Source of the DNA: Mycolicibacterium rhodesiae JS60
GTDB lineage: Bacteria; Actinomycetota; Actinomycetes; Mycobacteriales; Mycobacteriaceae
Direction of reading: 5' to 3'
DNA length: 64,000 bases
Assembly (NCBI GenBank): GCA_000230935.2
Contig: AGIQ01000003.1
Location: forward strand, 372,001 to 436,000
Both the position numbers and the translations under genes were made by a program. Shown in pieces: positions 25,131 through 33,927 of this stretch. A model generated the notes under the pieces. It saw only the letters and a program-made list of their open reading frames with translations, was not told where the DNA came from and searched no databases. Each line of letters begins with the position of its first letter. Position 1 is the first letter of the stretch.

Positions 25131-25623
25131 CTCGCAGTTGGTGCACATCACGTTCGTATGTTCGGGCAACATCTGCCGCTCACCGATGGCCGAGAAGATG
25201 TTCGCCCACCAGATCGAGCAGCGCGGCCTGGGCCACCTGGTCCGGGTCACCAGCGGCGGGACCGGCAACTGGCATGTCGGGGACGGGGCCGACGAGCGGG
25301 CCAACGCCGTCCTGCGCCGGCACGGATACCCGACCGACCACTCCGCCGCCCAGGTGGACGACGATCACCTGGGCGCCGACCTGGTGATCGCGCTCGGCCG
25401 CAACCACGTGCGGATGCTGACCCATCTCGGGGTGGAGCCCGAGCGGGTGCGGCTGCTGCGCTCGTTCGACCCGCGGTCGGGCAAGCACGCCGACGACGTC
25501 GAGGACCCGTACTACGGCGGCCATGCCGATTTCGAGGAGACGTTCACCGTGATCGAGGCGGCCCTGCCGGGCCTGCATGCCTGGGTCGACGAGCAGCTGG
25601 CCGCCGAGGGCCTGACCGGCTGA
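25123..25623 (+). CDS. ptpA: Low-molecular-weight protein tyrosine phosphatase PtpA
   Basis: The product has 166 residues with the P-loop VCSGNICRS containing catalytic Cys13 and Arg19, and the general-acid loop EDPYYGGHADFEETF near residue 127. In pathogenic mycobacteria PtpA is secreted into macrophages and blocks phagosome maturation; in environmental species it may act only inside the cell. The GTG at 25123 follows GGGAGG and overlaps ptkA. Its stop overlaps the start of the SURF1 gene, so ptkA, ptpA and SURF1 are one operon. Confidence 0.95.
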   Translation: MSDSQLVHITFVCSGNICRSPMAEKMFAHQIEQRGLGHLVRVTSGGTGNWHVGDGADERANAVLRRHGYPTDHSAAQVDDDHLGADLVIALGRNHVRMLTHLGVEPERVRLLRSFDPRSGKHADDVEDPYYGGHADFEETFTVIEAALPGLHAWVDEQLAAEGLTG

Positions 25624-26441
25624 TGAGGCGGTTGACGTTCCTGCTGCGCCCGGGCTGGATAGCCCTGGCGTTGGTGGTGGTGGCGTTCGCCTATCTGTGC
25701 TTTACCGTGCTGGCCCCCTGGCAGCTGGGCAAGAACACCAAGACCAACCGGGAGAACTCGCAGATCGAGAACTCGCTGAAGGCCGATCCGGTTCCGGTGA
25801 CAACGCTTCTGCCGCAGCAGGATTCGTCGGCGCCGGATTCGCAGTGGCACCGGGTGACGGCCACCGGCCACTATGTGCCGACCGCTCAGGTGCTGGCCCG
25901 GCTGCGGGTGGTCGGCGGGTCACCGGCCTTCAACGTCCTGGTGCCCTTCGCCGTCGACGGCGGGCCGACGGTGCTCGTCGACCGGGGCTACGTGCTTCCG
26001 ATCCAGGGCAACGAAGTCCCCGAGGTCGCGCCGGTGCCGGCCGGCACGGTGTCGATCACCGCGCGGCTGCGCGATTCGGAGACCGCGCCGGCTGACAAGC
26101 CGCCGTTCCGCGAGGACGGCTTCACGCAGGTCTACGCCATCGACACCAAAGAGGTGACGGCGGCAACCGGGGTGCCGCTGGCCGGTTCGTATCTGCAGTT
26201 GGTGGAGAACCAGCCCGGCGTTCTCGGCGTCGCCGAGCTGCCGCATCTGGACCCGGGGCCCTTCCTGTCGTACGGCATCCAATGGATCGCATTCGGCATC
26301 GTGGCCCCGATCGGACTGGGCTACTTCGCCTATTCGGAGATCAAGGCCCGCCGCCGCGATGCCGCGGCCGCCACTGCGAAGAAGACCGCCCCGGTCACCG
26401 TCGAGGACAAGCTCGCCGATCGTTATGGCCGACGACAGTGA
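25623..26441 (+). CDS. SURF1-family protein (cytochrome oxidase assembly)
   Basis: This 272-residue membrane protein has an N-terminal membrane segment (about 11-32), the SURF1 signature FTVLAPWQLGKN, and a large external domain with VLVDRGYVLP. A second membrane segment lies near 225-245 (LSYGIQWIAFGIVAPIGLGYFAY), followed by a basic cytosolic tail. SURF1 proteins help insert haem a in aa3-type oxidase. The start overlaps the ptpA stop by one base. The 3' end overlaps the convergent cobD gene by 47 bp. Confidence 0.92.
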   Translation: MRRLTFLLRPGWIALALVVVAFAYLCFTVLAPWQLGKNTKTNRENSQIENSLKADPVPVTTLLPQQDSSAPDSQWHRVTATGHYVPTAQVLARLRVVGGSPAFNVLVPFAVDGGPTVLVDRGYVLPIQGNEVPEVAPVPAGTVSITARLRDSETAPADKPPFREDGFTQVYAIDTKEVTAATGVPLAGSYLQLVENQPGVLGVAELPHLDPGPFLSYGIQWIAFGIVAPIGLGYFAYSEIKARRRDAAAATAKKTAPVTVEDKLADRYGRRQ

Positions 26442-27357
26442 GACCGATCGCGACGACCGCCGCGGCGAACTGAACGGCCCGCGACAATCGCACCGCCCGG
26501 CGCAGGTCTTCGATACCGGGGATGTGGCCGTCGCCCAGGGTGGGCCGGATTTCCAGCTGATGGTGGTATTGCGTCGGGCCGCCGAGACGCACCCCCAAGG
26601 CGCCGGCGAACGTTGCCTCCACCACGCCGGCATTCGGGCTGGGGTGCCGCGCCGCGTCGCGGTGCCAGGCCCGCAGCGCGCCGACCGGAGAGCCGCCGAC
26701 CAGCGGCGCGCAGACCACCACCAGAACGCCGCCCACCCGGGCCGCGACGTAGTTGGCGGCGTCGTCCAAACGTGCTGCCGCCCAACCGAACCGGGTGTAG
26801 CGCGGGGATTTGTGCCCGATCATCGCGTCGAGCGTGTTGACGCCCCGGTACACCATGACGCCCGGCACTCCCCCGACCGCCGCCCACAACAGCGGCGCAA
26901 CGTGGGCGTCGGAGGTGTTCTCGGCCACCGATTCCAGCGCCGCCCTGACCAGCCCGTCGGCGTCGAGTGCCGACGGGTCCCGGCCGCACAGCGACGGCAG
27001 CACCGCCCTGGCGCCGTCGATGTCACCGGCGGCCAGCAGATCGGCCACCCGCTCACCGGTGCGGCCCAGCGTCGTTCCACCCAATGCCGACCACGTGGCC
27101 GAGGCGGTGGCCAACACCAGTCCGGGACCGCCCCTGCCGCGCTCCGCCAGCGCACCGGAGACGGCCAGCCCGCCCAGCAGCACAGCGGTGTGCAGCGCGC
27201 CGGCGGCGCGGCTGTCACGGTAGGTCAGTTTTTCGAGTGCGGCTGCACACCAACCGAACCCCGCAACGGGATGACCACGTACCGGATCGCCGAGAGCTAC
27301 GTCGGCCAGTTGGCCCGCCAGGATGCCGACACCCCGCCACGGTCTGCGCGCAAACAC
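26395..27357 (-). CDS. cobD: Adenosylcobinamide-phosphate synthase CobD/CbiB
   Basis: This 320-residue integral membrane protein attaches the aminopropanol arm to adenosylcobyric acid in cobalamin synthesis. Family segments are GQLADVALGDPVRGHPVAGFG (residues about 14-34), ESVAENTSDAHVAPLLWAAVGG (about 143-164), the GVNTLDAMIGHKSPRY block and HRDAARHPSPNAGVVEATFAGALGVRLGG near 240-268. Several hydrophobic segments are present. It converges with the SURF1 gene (47-bp overlap) and is divergent from the MpaB-like gene. Confidence 0.93.
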   Translation of the reverse strand: MFARRPWRGVGILAGQLADVALGDPVRGHPVAGFGWCAAALEKLTYRDSRAAGALHTAVLLGGLAVSGALAERGRGGPGLVLATASATWSALGGTTLGRTGERVADLLAAGDIDGARAVLPSLCGRDPSALDADGLVRAALESVAENTSDAHVAPLLWAAVGGVPGVMVYRGVNTLDAMIGHKSPRYTRFGWAAARLDDAANYVAARVGGVLVVVCAPLVGGSPVGALRAWHRDAARHPSPNAGVVEATFAGALGVRLGGPTQYHHQLEIRPTLGDGHIPGIEDLRRAVRLSRAVQFAAAVVAIGLTVVGHNDRRACPRR

Positions 27358-27378
27358 CCCGGCACTCTCTCACACGTG

Positions 27379-28218
27379 ATGTACTGCCCGAATGAGGCCG
27401 CGATGATGCGCCATCCGAAGCGGGTCTCCGACCTGCTCAACCCGGTCGCCGCGCTGGCACCCGCGGCCAACGTGATCATGCAGCTCGCGCATCCCGGTGT
27501 GGGTTACGGCGTGCTCGAGAGCCCGGTGGACAGCGGCAACGTCTACAAGCATCCGATCAAGCGGGCCCGCACCACTGGCACCTATCTGGCCGCGGCCACC
27601 ATCGGGACCGATGCCGACCGCGCCCTGATCCGCTCCGCGGTCGACACCGCCCACGCGCAGGTGCGTTCGACGCCGGCCAGCCCGGTGTCCTACCACGCCT
27701 TCGATCCGCAGCTGCAACTGTGGGTGGCGGCATGCCTGTACCGCTATTACATCGACCAGCACGAGTTCCTCTACGGCCCGCTCGACGAGGCCGCAGCCGA
27801 CGCGGTGTACGCCGACGCCAGCCGGCTGGGCACCACGCTTCAGGTGCGGGAAAGCATGTGGCCGGCCGACCGCGCCGCGTTCGACGAGTACTGGAAGAAC
27901 GCGCTCGACGAACTGACCATCGACCCGCCGGTGCGCGAACATCTCAAAGGCGTTGCGGCCATGGCCTTCATGCCCTGGCCGGTGCGCGCGACACTCGGCC
28001 GGTTCAACTTGTTTGCCACGACCGGTTTCCTGCCGCCCGAGTTCCGCTCGATGATGCGCCTGCGGTGGGGTGCCGAACAGCAGCGCCGCTTCGAATGGCT
28101 GCTCGCCGCGCTGCGCCTGGCGGACAAGCTGATCCCGCATCAGGCATGGATCTTCGGCTATCAGCTGTATCTCTGGGATATGCGAGCCAGGGCCCGCCGC
28201 GGACACCGGATCGTCTGA
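27379..28218 (+). CDS. Oxygenase MpaB-family protein (DUF2236)
   Basis: The product is about 279 residues from the ATG at 27379 (MYCPNEAAMM; GTG at 27376 also possible). A longer in-frame start at 27271 would overlap the divergent cobD start and is not favoured. DUF2236 features include NVIMQLAHPGVGYGVLES (about 34-52), the R-x-x-x-T-x-x-Y segment RARTTGTYLAAATIG, and YYIDQHEFLYG near 120. Members of this family bind haem-like cofactor, and some cleave polymers such as rubber (latex-clearing type) or oxidise small molecules. It overlaps the following amidohydrolase by one base. Substrate unknown. Confidence 0.85.
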   Translation: MYCPNEAAMMRHPKRVSDLLNPVAALAPAANVIMQLAHPGVGYGVLESPVDSGNVYKHPIKRARTTGTYLAAATIGTDADRALIRSAVDTAHAQVRSTPASPVSYHAFDPQLQLWVAACLYRYYIDQHEFLYGPLDEAAADAVYADASRLGTTLQVRESMWPADRAAFDEYWKNALDELTIDPPVREHLKGVAAMAFMPWPVRATLGRFNLFATTGFLPPEFRSMMRLRWGAEQQRRFEWLLAALRLADKLIPHQAWIFGYQLYLWDMRARARRGHRIV

Positions 28219-29927
28219 TGTCGACGAAGATTCTCACAGCGGGGACCGTCATCACGATGGATCCGGCACAGTCACGCGCGGAGGCCGTTGCGATAACGGA
28301 CGGGCGCATCGCCGCGGTCGGCTCAGTCGCGCAGTGCCGGGCGGAGCACCCCGACGCCGAGCTGATCGACACCGGTGCCGCCGCACTGCTCCCGGGATTC
28401 GTTGAGCCGCACAGCCATCCGATCATGAGCGGAATCGCCACCCAGGCACCGGCCCGCTCGATCGCGCCATGGGACGCGCCGGCCTGGTCAGATATCGAGG
28501 CGATCTTCGCCGACGCGAAAGCCGCCACCGACCCCGGCACCCCGCTGCTGTTCGCCGGCTTCGACGCGTTGCTGCACAAGCGCCCGTCGCCGAAGGCCCC
28601 CGAACTCGACCGCATCTTCGGCGAGCGGGTCGCGGTCGTCACCGACAACTCCGGCCATGGTGTGTATTTCAACACCGCGGTCATGAAACAGCACGGCTGG
28701 GACGTGAACCCGCCGACCGATCCAGTCGGCGCTCATTTCGGCCGGAATCCCGACGGCAGCCTGGACGGGCAGGGGTTCGAGACGGCGGTGCTACTCGCCG
28801 TCGCCGGGCCCGTGTTGGCCCAACTGGGCAACCCGCTGGTCAGTGCCGCCGAGTACTACGCCTGGATGTCCCGGGGCGGCTACACGTCGACCTCGGACAT
28901 GACCTACGACCCGAAATTCAAATCCGCCTACGAGGCACTGGCGGCGGCGCCGTCCTGCCCGCTGCGCGTCAGCATGTGGGAGATGTCGACCACCGACACC
29001 TATAACGCCGCCGAAAGTTTCAGTGTCGCAGAACAATTGCTGGTCAAGCAGGGTGTCAAACTCTGGACCGATGGATCACCGTGGATCGGGAACATCGCGA
29101 TCTCGTTTCCGTATCTGGGCACCGAGGCCACCAGAACAGCAGGCATCGACCCCGCGGTGGCGGGCGGCATGCAGTCGATGAACTACACCCGCGAGCAGCT
29201 CGACGCCGTCCTCGATGTTGCGGCACCCACCGGCTGGCAGATGGCCTTTCACGCCAATGGTGATCTGGCCGTCGACCTGGCGCTGGACGCGTACGAGGAT
29301 GCGCTGCACCGCTACAACCTGCTCGGCACCGACCATCGTTGGCGTCTGGAACATCTCGGGGCTGGTACCCGCAAGCAGTTCGACCGGGCTGCGAGTCTGG
29401 GCGTGCACGTATCGATGGCACCGTTCCAGTACTACTACTGGGGTGATCTGCTGGACGGACAGATCTTCGACCACGAGCACGGCAGCCAGTGGGCGGCCTT
29501 CGCCGACGCGGTGGCGTCCGGGGCGGTGGTCTCGTTGCACAACGACGGGTCGGTATCGCCGCCGACGCCGGTGCTCAACATCCAGACAGCGGTGACCCGG
29601 CGGACCCGGGCCGGCACTGTCCACGGCGCCGATCAGTGCATCACCCTCGACCAGGCACTGCGTGCGCACACCATCAATGCCGCCCGAACCCTGCACCGGG
29701 ACAAGCTGATCGGATCGATCGAGATCGGCAAGCTGGCCGATTTCACCGAGCTGACCGCGGATCCGTACGCCGTGGATCCCGCCGAGTTGGCCGACAGGGC
29801 CCTCGTGAGCGGCACCTGGCTCAGCGGCGAGCGCATCGATCTGTCCGCGTTCGTCGGCGCAGTCAGCGGCTCAGATACCGGCCGGCATGCGCACCTGGCC
29901 GAGCATCAGCGTCAGGCGTGCTGCTGA
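28218..29927 (+). CDS. Amidohydrolase family protein (YtcJ-like)
   Basis: This 569-residue metal-dependent hydrolase has the first metal motif in PGFVEPHSHPIM (about residue 60), a His in FHANGDLAVDLAL near 345, HRWRLEHLG near 375 and the C-terminal LGSIEIGKLADFTELTADP-type segment near 500. This is the amidohydrolase-3 group that removes amide or formamide groups from diverse substrates. Coupling (TGATG) to the DUF2236 gene suggests the two act in one pathway. Substrate unknown. The C-terminus ends with an unusual QACC. Confidence 0.88.
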   Translation: MSTKILTAGTVITMDPAQSRAEAVAITDGRIAAVGSVAQCRAEHPDAELIDTGAAALLPGFVEPHSHPIMSGIATQAPARSIAPWDAPAWSDIEAIFADAKAATDPGTPLLFAGFDALLHKRPSPKAPELDRIFGERVAVVTDNSGHGVYFNTAVMKQHGWDVNPPTDPVGAHFGRNPDGSLDGQGFETAVLLAVAGPVLAQLGNPLVSAAEYYAWMSRGGYTSTSDMTYDPKFKSAYEALAAAPSCPLRVSMWEMSTTDTYNAAESFSVAEQLLVKQGVKLWTDGSPWIGNIAISFPYLGTEATRTAGIDPAVAGGMQSMNYTREQLDAVLDVAAPTGWQMAFHANGDLAVDLALDAYEDALHRYNLLGTDHRWRLEHLGAGTRKQFDRAASLGVHVSMAPFQYYYWGDLLDGQIFDHEHGSQWAAFADAVASGAVVSLHNDGSVSPPTPVLNIQTAVTRRTRAGTVHGADQCITLDQALRAHTINAARTLHRDKLIGSIEIGKLADFTELTADPYAVDPAELADRALVSGTWLSGERIDLSAFVGAVSGSDTGRHAHLAEHQRQACC

Positions 29928-30072
29928 ACCCGCGCTAGGCATTTCCGCCTGGAGAGTGCCGCACGTCGCACGTCAACTACGAAGCAGTGCACTGTTTTCC
30001 ACAGTCTCAGGTTCATCCCCAGGTCGTTTTCGCGGGACATTTTTTGTCGGTGTTGAATCGTATGATTCACAC

Positions 30073-31357
30073 ATGTGTTCGATCGTTGAGGCGTTGGATG
30101 CGCTGGATGCCGCGGTCGAGCTCGTGGCTGCCGCCGATATCGAGGAGCTGCCCGCACCGCAACGCTTCGCGCCCCTGGAGCGGCTGGAAGGCGCGATGCG
30201 TCGGCTGGTCGCGGTGTCGCAGGCCCAGACCACGCATCTGGAGCGGTATGAGGGGTGCCCGCCGATTTCGTTCGTGCTGGCTGGACGTGTTGCGGATCAG
30301 CCGCAACGCGGCCAACCGCCGCATCCGGGATGCCGAACAACTCTCGCCGCGCATGACGTTGACCGGTGAGCCGCTGGCACCGCTGCTGCCCGAGACCGGG
30401 AAGGCCTGGAATGCCGGACTGCTCGATGGTGAGCATGTGCGAGTCATCCAGAAGTTCTTCCGCGACCTGCCCGATCACGTCGGGCCGGTCGAGGTGGACA
30501 AGGCCGAACGCGCCCTGGCCGAGCACGCCCAGACGATGCGGCCCGATCAGCTGGAAAAAGTCGCCGACCGGTTGGCCACCCACCTCAACCCCGACGGGAA
30601 GTTCTCCGAGGAAGACCGGGCCCGCAAACGTGGCTTCTGCTGGACCGGCGGGCAGCGCCCCGACGGGATGAGTGTCGGGAAAGTGGTGGCCACCCCACAA
30701 TTGCGGGCCGAGTTGGATGCCGTGTTCGCCAAACTCGCCGCCCCGCAACCTGACGATCTGCGCAGCCATGCCCAACGCCAGCATGATGCTCTGTCGCAGC
30801 TGGTGCGTGACCGTCTGGGAGATCCGAAACTGGGTCAGCACAACGGCCTTCCGGTCACGATGATTGTCACCACCACCCTGCAAGACCTCCAGGCCGGTGC
30901 CGGCCACGCCGTCACCGCCGGTGGGACGTTGATCCCGATTTCGGATCTGATCCGGATGAACGCTCCCGCGAACAAGTATCTGGCGGTGTTCGACGGGGTC
31001 AGCGGGCAATCACTGTGGCTGGGCCGGTCCAAACGGTTGGCGTCGGCTGATCAGCGGATCATGCTGCTGGCCAAATACCGGGGCTGCAGCGCACCGGGCT
31101 GCACCGTCAACGGCTACAACAGCCAGGTCCACCACGCCACCCAAGACTGGAAACACGGCGGCAGGACCGACATCGAGGACCTCACCCTGGCCTGCACATG
31201 CGACAACCTGCTCGTCGAAAACCACGGTTGGGAAACCCGCCAACTCGCAGGCGGCCAAACCCACTGGAGCCCACCACCCGACGTGCCCCTGCGCGGCGGC
31301 ACCAACACCTACCACCACCCAGAACGACTACTCCCCAAAGACGACGAAAAGGATTAG
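30073..31357 (+). pseudogene. 13E12-repeat-family HNH endonuclease gene, frameshifted
   Basis: The first about 63 codons (from ATG 30073, MCSIVEALDALDAAVEL through LERYEGCPP) are in one frame. The rest of a typical 13E12 protein (WLDVLRISRNAANRRIRDAEQL onward to 31357) is in another, so a frameshift lies near 30255-30285. The downstream part has the DUF222 helical domain and a C-terminal HNH unit (CSAPGCTVNGYNSQVHHATQDW, LACTCDNLL). 13E12 genes are repeated in mycobacterial genomes; one is the phiRv1 attachment site in M. tuberculosis. It could also be a sequencing error or a programmed shift. Confidence 0.75.
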
Positions 31358-31444
31358 GTGGGCTCGTCGGCCCCTTGCTGAATTGCGTCCCCCCGATGGA
31401 GTGGTGTCGGACATAATCGGACGAATCGAAGACAAGGACGCGCC

Positions 31445-31837
31445 ATGACATTTCCCACCCTTGCCCACGTCGCGGTCACGGTGCGTGACCTCTCGGTCAG
31501 CGTGCCGTGGTATCGCGCGCTCATCGGCTCGGATCCGGTGCTCGACGAGGACACCGACGCCGGCTTCCACCATTCGGTGTTCCTGCTCGACAATGGCACC
31601 CTGTTCGGCTTGCACCAGCACACCACCGCTCCCGCAGAACAACCGTTCAACGAGCACAACATCGGCCTGGACCACGTCGGCTTCGGCGTGGCCAACCGTG
31701 CCGAACTGGAGCAATGGGAGGCCCGACTCAACGAGCTGGGCATCGCCCACGGCGGAATCGTGGACGCGCACTACGGTTCCGGATTGAGCTTCCGCGATCC
31801 CGACGGCATCACGCTGGAGTTCTTCGCCGGCGCTTAG
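31445..31837 (+). CDS. VOC (glyoxalase/bleomycin-resistance) family protein
   Basis: This 130-residue single-module VOC protein opens with LAHVAVTVRDLSVSVPWYRALIG (metal His at about 8) and has LFGLHQH near 58, GLDHVGFGV near 78 and FRDPDGITLEFFAG at the end with the metal-binding Glu. Such proteins are dimeric metalloenzymes or binding proteins (lyases, dioxygenases, drug-binding). It converges with the DUF4185 gene with a 4-bp overlap. No operon partner. Substrate unknown. Confidence 0.88.
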   Translation: MTFPTLAHVAVTVRDLSVSVPWYRALIGSDPVLDEDTDAGFHHSVFLLDNGTLFGLHQHTTAPAEQPFNEHNIGLDHVGFGVANRAELEQWEARLNELGIAHGGIVDAHYGSGLSFRDPDGITLEFFAGA

Positions 31838-33270
31838 GGAAGCGTCGTCTTCATCAGCGCGACGTTGTAGTCGCCCCAGATTGACAGGTTCCAGTAGATG
31901 TCCTGGCCGGTCGACCACGGATCCATCATCGGCGCGTACAGCCCCGGGTATTGCAGCGAGGTCACCAACGTGGTGGGCGCCGACCAGGTGCCCTGCGGGG
32001 TGTCGGCGGTGCGGATGATCACGCTGCCGACACTGCTGGAGTACATCGCCACGTACTTGTTGAGATAGGTGTTGTACTGCACGGACATCTCGCTGACATG
32101 TCCACTAGGGCCGCCGACCCCGAAGATGCCGGCCACCCAGCTGCCGAAGAACAGTCCGAGCTGGCCGAGGATTCCGCCGGCGTACTGGTTACTGCGAGTT
32201 GCCGGCAGGATCGGCACCGCCGCGCCGGGCTTGCCCGCCACCCAGGTGTCGCCGTCCCAGTACTCGTACTTCGTCAGGTCCAGGATGTCGGCCTCTTTGA
32301 CCCGGGATACGTAGGCCGAGCCCAGCCGGCCCGACGGGGTTCCGTAGGAGAAGACGTATCCGGCGTCCTCGGAATCGGCTGGTGGCTTGACGAACGCACC
32401 CTGCTGAAAGTTCTGGTTCCCGTAGACGAATGGTGTGCTCGACCGCAGCCAGCTGGCGGCCCTGATGGTCTGCGGTGCGACCGTCCAGTTCTGGCCGTTG
32501 TCATCGGAGTAGGCGATCGCCGAGTAGTTGGTGGTCCATGCGCCGCCGAAGTCCCAGGACCGCACCGACATGAAGTTCACATATTGCCGTGCGCCGTACT
32601 GATTGTCGTAGGGCACTGAGATCGCGGCAGTGGGAATAATGGTCACCTCGGAGCCGAATGGGCCGAGATTTCGTGCGCTGCCGGCGATCACCTGCTTGGA
32701 CATGCCGGCCGAACTCAGCGGCGAACCGGCGAACGGGTTGGTGGTCGAGCCGGGCGCAAAGACCCGGCTGATCGGATCGCTGGTCCGCAGCAGCACGTTC
32801 GAGCGCCAGACTCCCCTCATACCCGCGGCGCTGAAGGTGTCCCCGAAGATCATCAGCACCTGGCGGTTGTCGCCGGTCATGCCGTTGTCCCACATGATGC
32901 CGACGTCGGTGCCATAGATACCGAATCGGCTCGGCGTCAGGGTGTTCGGGCCGGTGACCCAGCCTTCTTTGGTGGTGACAGGCGAACTGGCGACGGCGGC
33001 TGTCGTCGCCGTAGCCTTGGGCCGCGCCAACGATATTCGGGAGATGTTGTCGGATAAGGGTTTCGCAGTCTTCGGCGCCGTGGCGGTCTTGGGTTTGGGC
33101 CGCGGTGAACGGCCGACGCTGGCGTGTGTGCTCGACGTCGAGTGACGCGCCGACGATCCGGAATCGGGCGCGTCGGCCGAGGCGACCCCGCAGCCCGCAG
33201 TCACCGCGGCACCCACGCCGAGTGCCACGGCAAAACCACCAACCCCCGCTATACAGGCCGCTGTACGCAT
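31834..33270 (-). CDS. Secreted DUF4185 domain-containing protein
   Basis: The product has about 478 residues. An N-terminal signal sequence (residues about 5-33, ending VASADA) is followed by a Ser/Thr/Lys/Pro-rich linker (about 36-95) and then the DUF4185 beta-propeller-like domain (about 100-475). That domain has YGTDVGIMWDNG, LMIFGDTFS, YVFSYGTPSGRLGSAYV and MYSSSVGSVIIRTADTPQGTWS. DUF4185 proteins resemble glycoside-binding or sialidase-like propellers; enzymatic activity is not established. ATG 33270 has GGGGGTGG in front; GTG 33276 is also in frame. The leader-plus-linker layout resembles that of the glycine-rich protein at 43532. Confidence 0.88.
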   Translation of the reverse strand: MRTAACIAGVGGFAVALGVGAAVTAGCGVASADAPDSGSSARHSTSSTHASVGRSPRPKPKTATAPKTAKPLSDNISRISLARPKATATTAAVASSPVTTKEGWVTGPNTLTPSRFGIYGTDVGIMWDNGMTGDNRQVLMIFGDTFSAAGMRGVWRSNVLLRTSDPISRVFAPGSTTNPFAGSPLSSAGMSKQVIAGSARNLGPFGSEVTIIPTAAISVPYDNQYGARQYVNFMSVRSWDFGGAWTTNYSAIAYSDDNGQNWTVAPQTIRAASWLRSSTPFVYGNQNFQQGAFVKPPADSEDAGYVFSYGTPSGRLGSAYVSRVKEADILDLTKYEYWDGDTWVAGKPGAAVPILPATRSNQYAGGILGQLGLFFGSWVAGIFGVGGPSGHVSEMSVQYNTYLNKYVAMYSSSVGSVIIRTADTPQGTWSAPTTLVTSLQYPGLYAPMMDPWSTGQDIYWNLSIWGDYNVALMKTTLP

Positions 33271-33440
33271 GGCCACCCCCCGCTACTACTGCCCGGGAGT
33301 CTACGACGTCCCCCGATCGGCGGATGCGCAATTCGCCCGTTACACGGTCCGCTTGGCGGACAGACGCGCCGCGCGGCAGGGCGCAGTATTCGTCTCGTGC
33401 CTCGCTCAGCCAGGGCAGGCCCAGAATCTCGGAGGACACC

Positions 33441-33677
33441 ATGACTGCACAGATCACCAAGCGTGCCGCAGGACTTTTCGCCAGTGTCGCCGCCGCCGGC
33501 GCGCTGGCCCTGGGCCTGAGCTTCGCTCCCACCGCAAGCGCAGCCGACGGCTGCGGAATCGGCTTTCACCTGGAGGGCCCGAACTGCGTGCTGAACGAGC
33601 CCGGACCCAATGCACACTTCATCAGCCCCAACTGCTGGATCAACATCAACGGCGACGAGCGCTGCTACGCCCCGTAA
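33441..33677 (+). CDS. Small secreted cysteine-containing protein
   Basis: The 78-residue product has a clear signal peptide (MTAQITKRAAGLFASVAAAG..., cleavage after TASA near residue 34). The mature part is only about 44 residues with four Cys (DGCGIGF, PNCVL, PNCWI, ERCYAP), likely two disulfides outside the cell. GGAGG lies 6 bases before the ATG. I recognise no named family; similar tiny exported proteins are common in mycobacteria. It stands alone between the divergent DUF4185 gene and an aldehyde dehydrogenase remnant. Confidence 0.8.
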   Translation: MTAQITKRAAGLFASVAAAGALALGLSFAPTASAADGCGIGFHLEGPNCVLNEPGPNAHFISPNCWININGDERCYAP

Positions 33678-33689
33678 CACCCCACAACC

Positions 33690-33927
33690 GCGTACCTCAC
33701 CACCGGCGGCACGCGTCCGTTCGACACCGGGTGGTTCGTCGCGCCGACCGTGTTCGCCGACGTGGCCAACGACACCCTGATCGCTCGAGAGGAGATTTTC
33801 GGGCCGGCTGCCCGACCCGACAGCGCCGTTCGGCGGTGTGAAGGCCAGCGGCCTGGGGCGTGAACTCGGACCCGACGGGTTGGCCGCCTATCTGGAGACC
33901 AGATCGATCTATCAGCCGGCAGGCTAG
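33690..33927 (+). pseudogene. Remnant of an aldehyde dehydrogenase C-terminus
   Basis: One frame reads GWFVAPTVFADVANDTLIA then REEIFGP, the typical ALDH segment before the C-terminal part. After an internal deletion and frame change the sequence resumes as APFGGVKASGLGRELGPDG and ends YLETRSIYQPAG-stop at 33927. About 60 expected residues between the two parts and everything N-terminal are missing. The stop overlaps the convergent TetR stop. This is a decayed gene, left by deletion or by insertion of the neighbouring genes. Confidence 0.75.

Noticed and set aside
27271..27378. Longer start (ATG 27271) for the MpaB-like gene
   Set aside because: It would overlap the 5' end of the divergent cobD gene by 87 bp, and the cobD N-terminus is well conserved.
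30000..31360. Insertion sequence around the 13E12 gene
   Set aside because: No transposase or terminal inverted repeats are visible; the gene belongs to the 13E12 HNH family.
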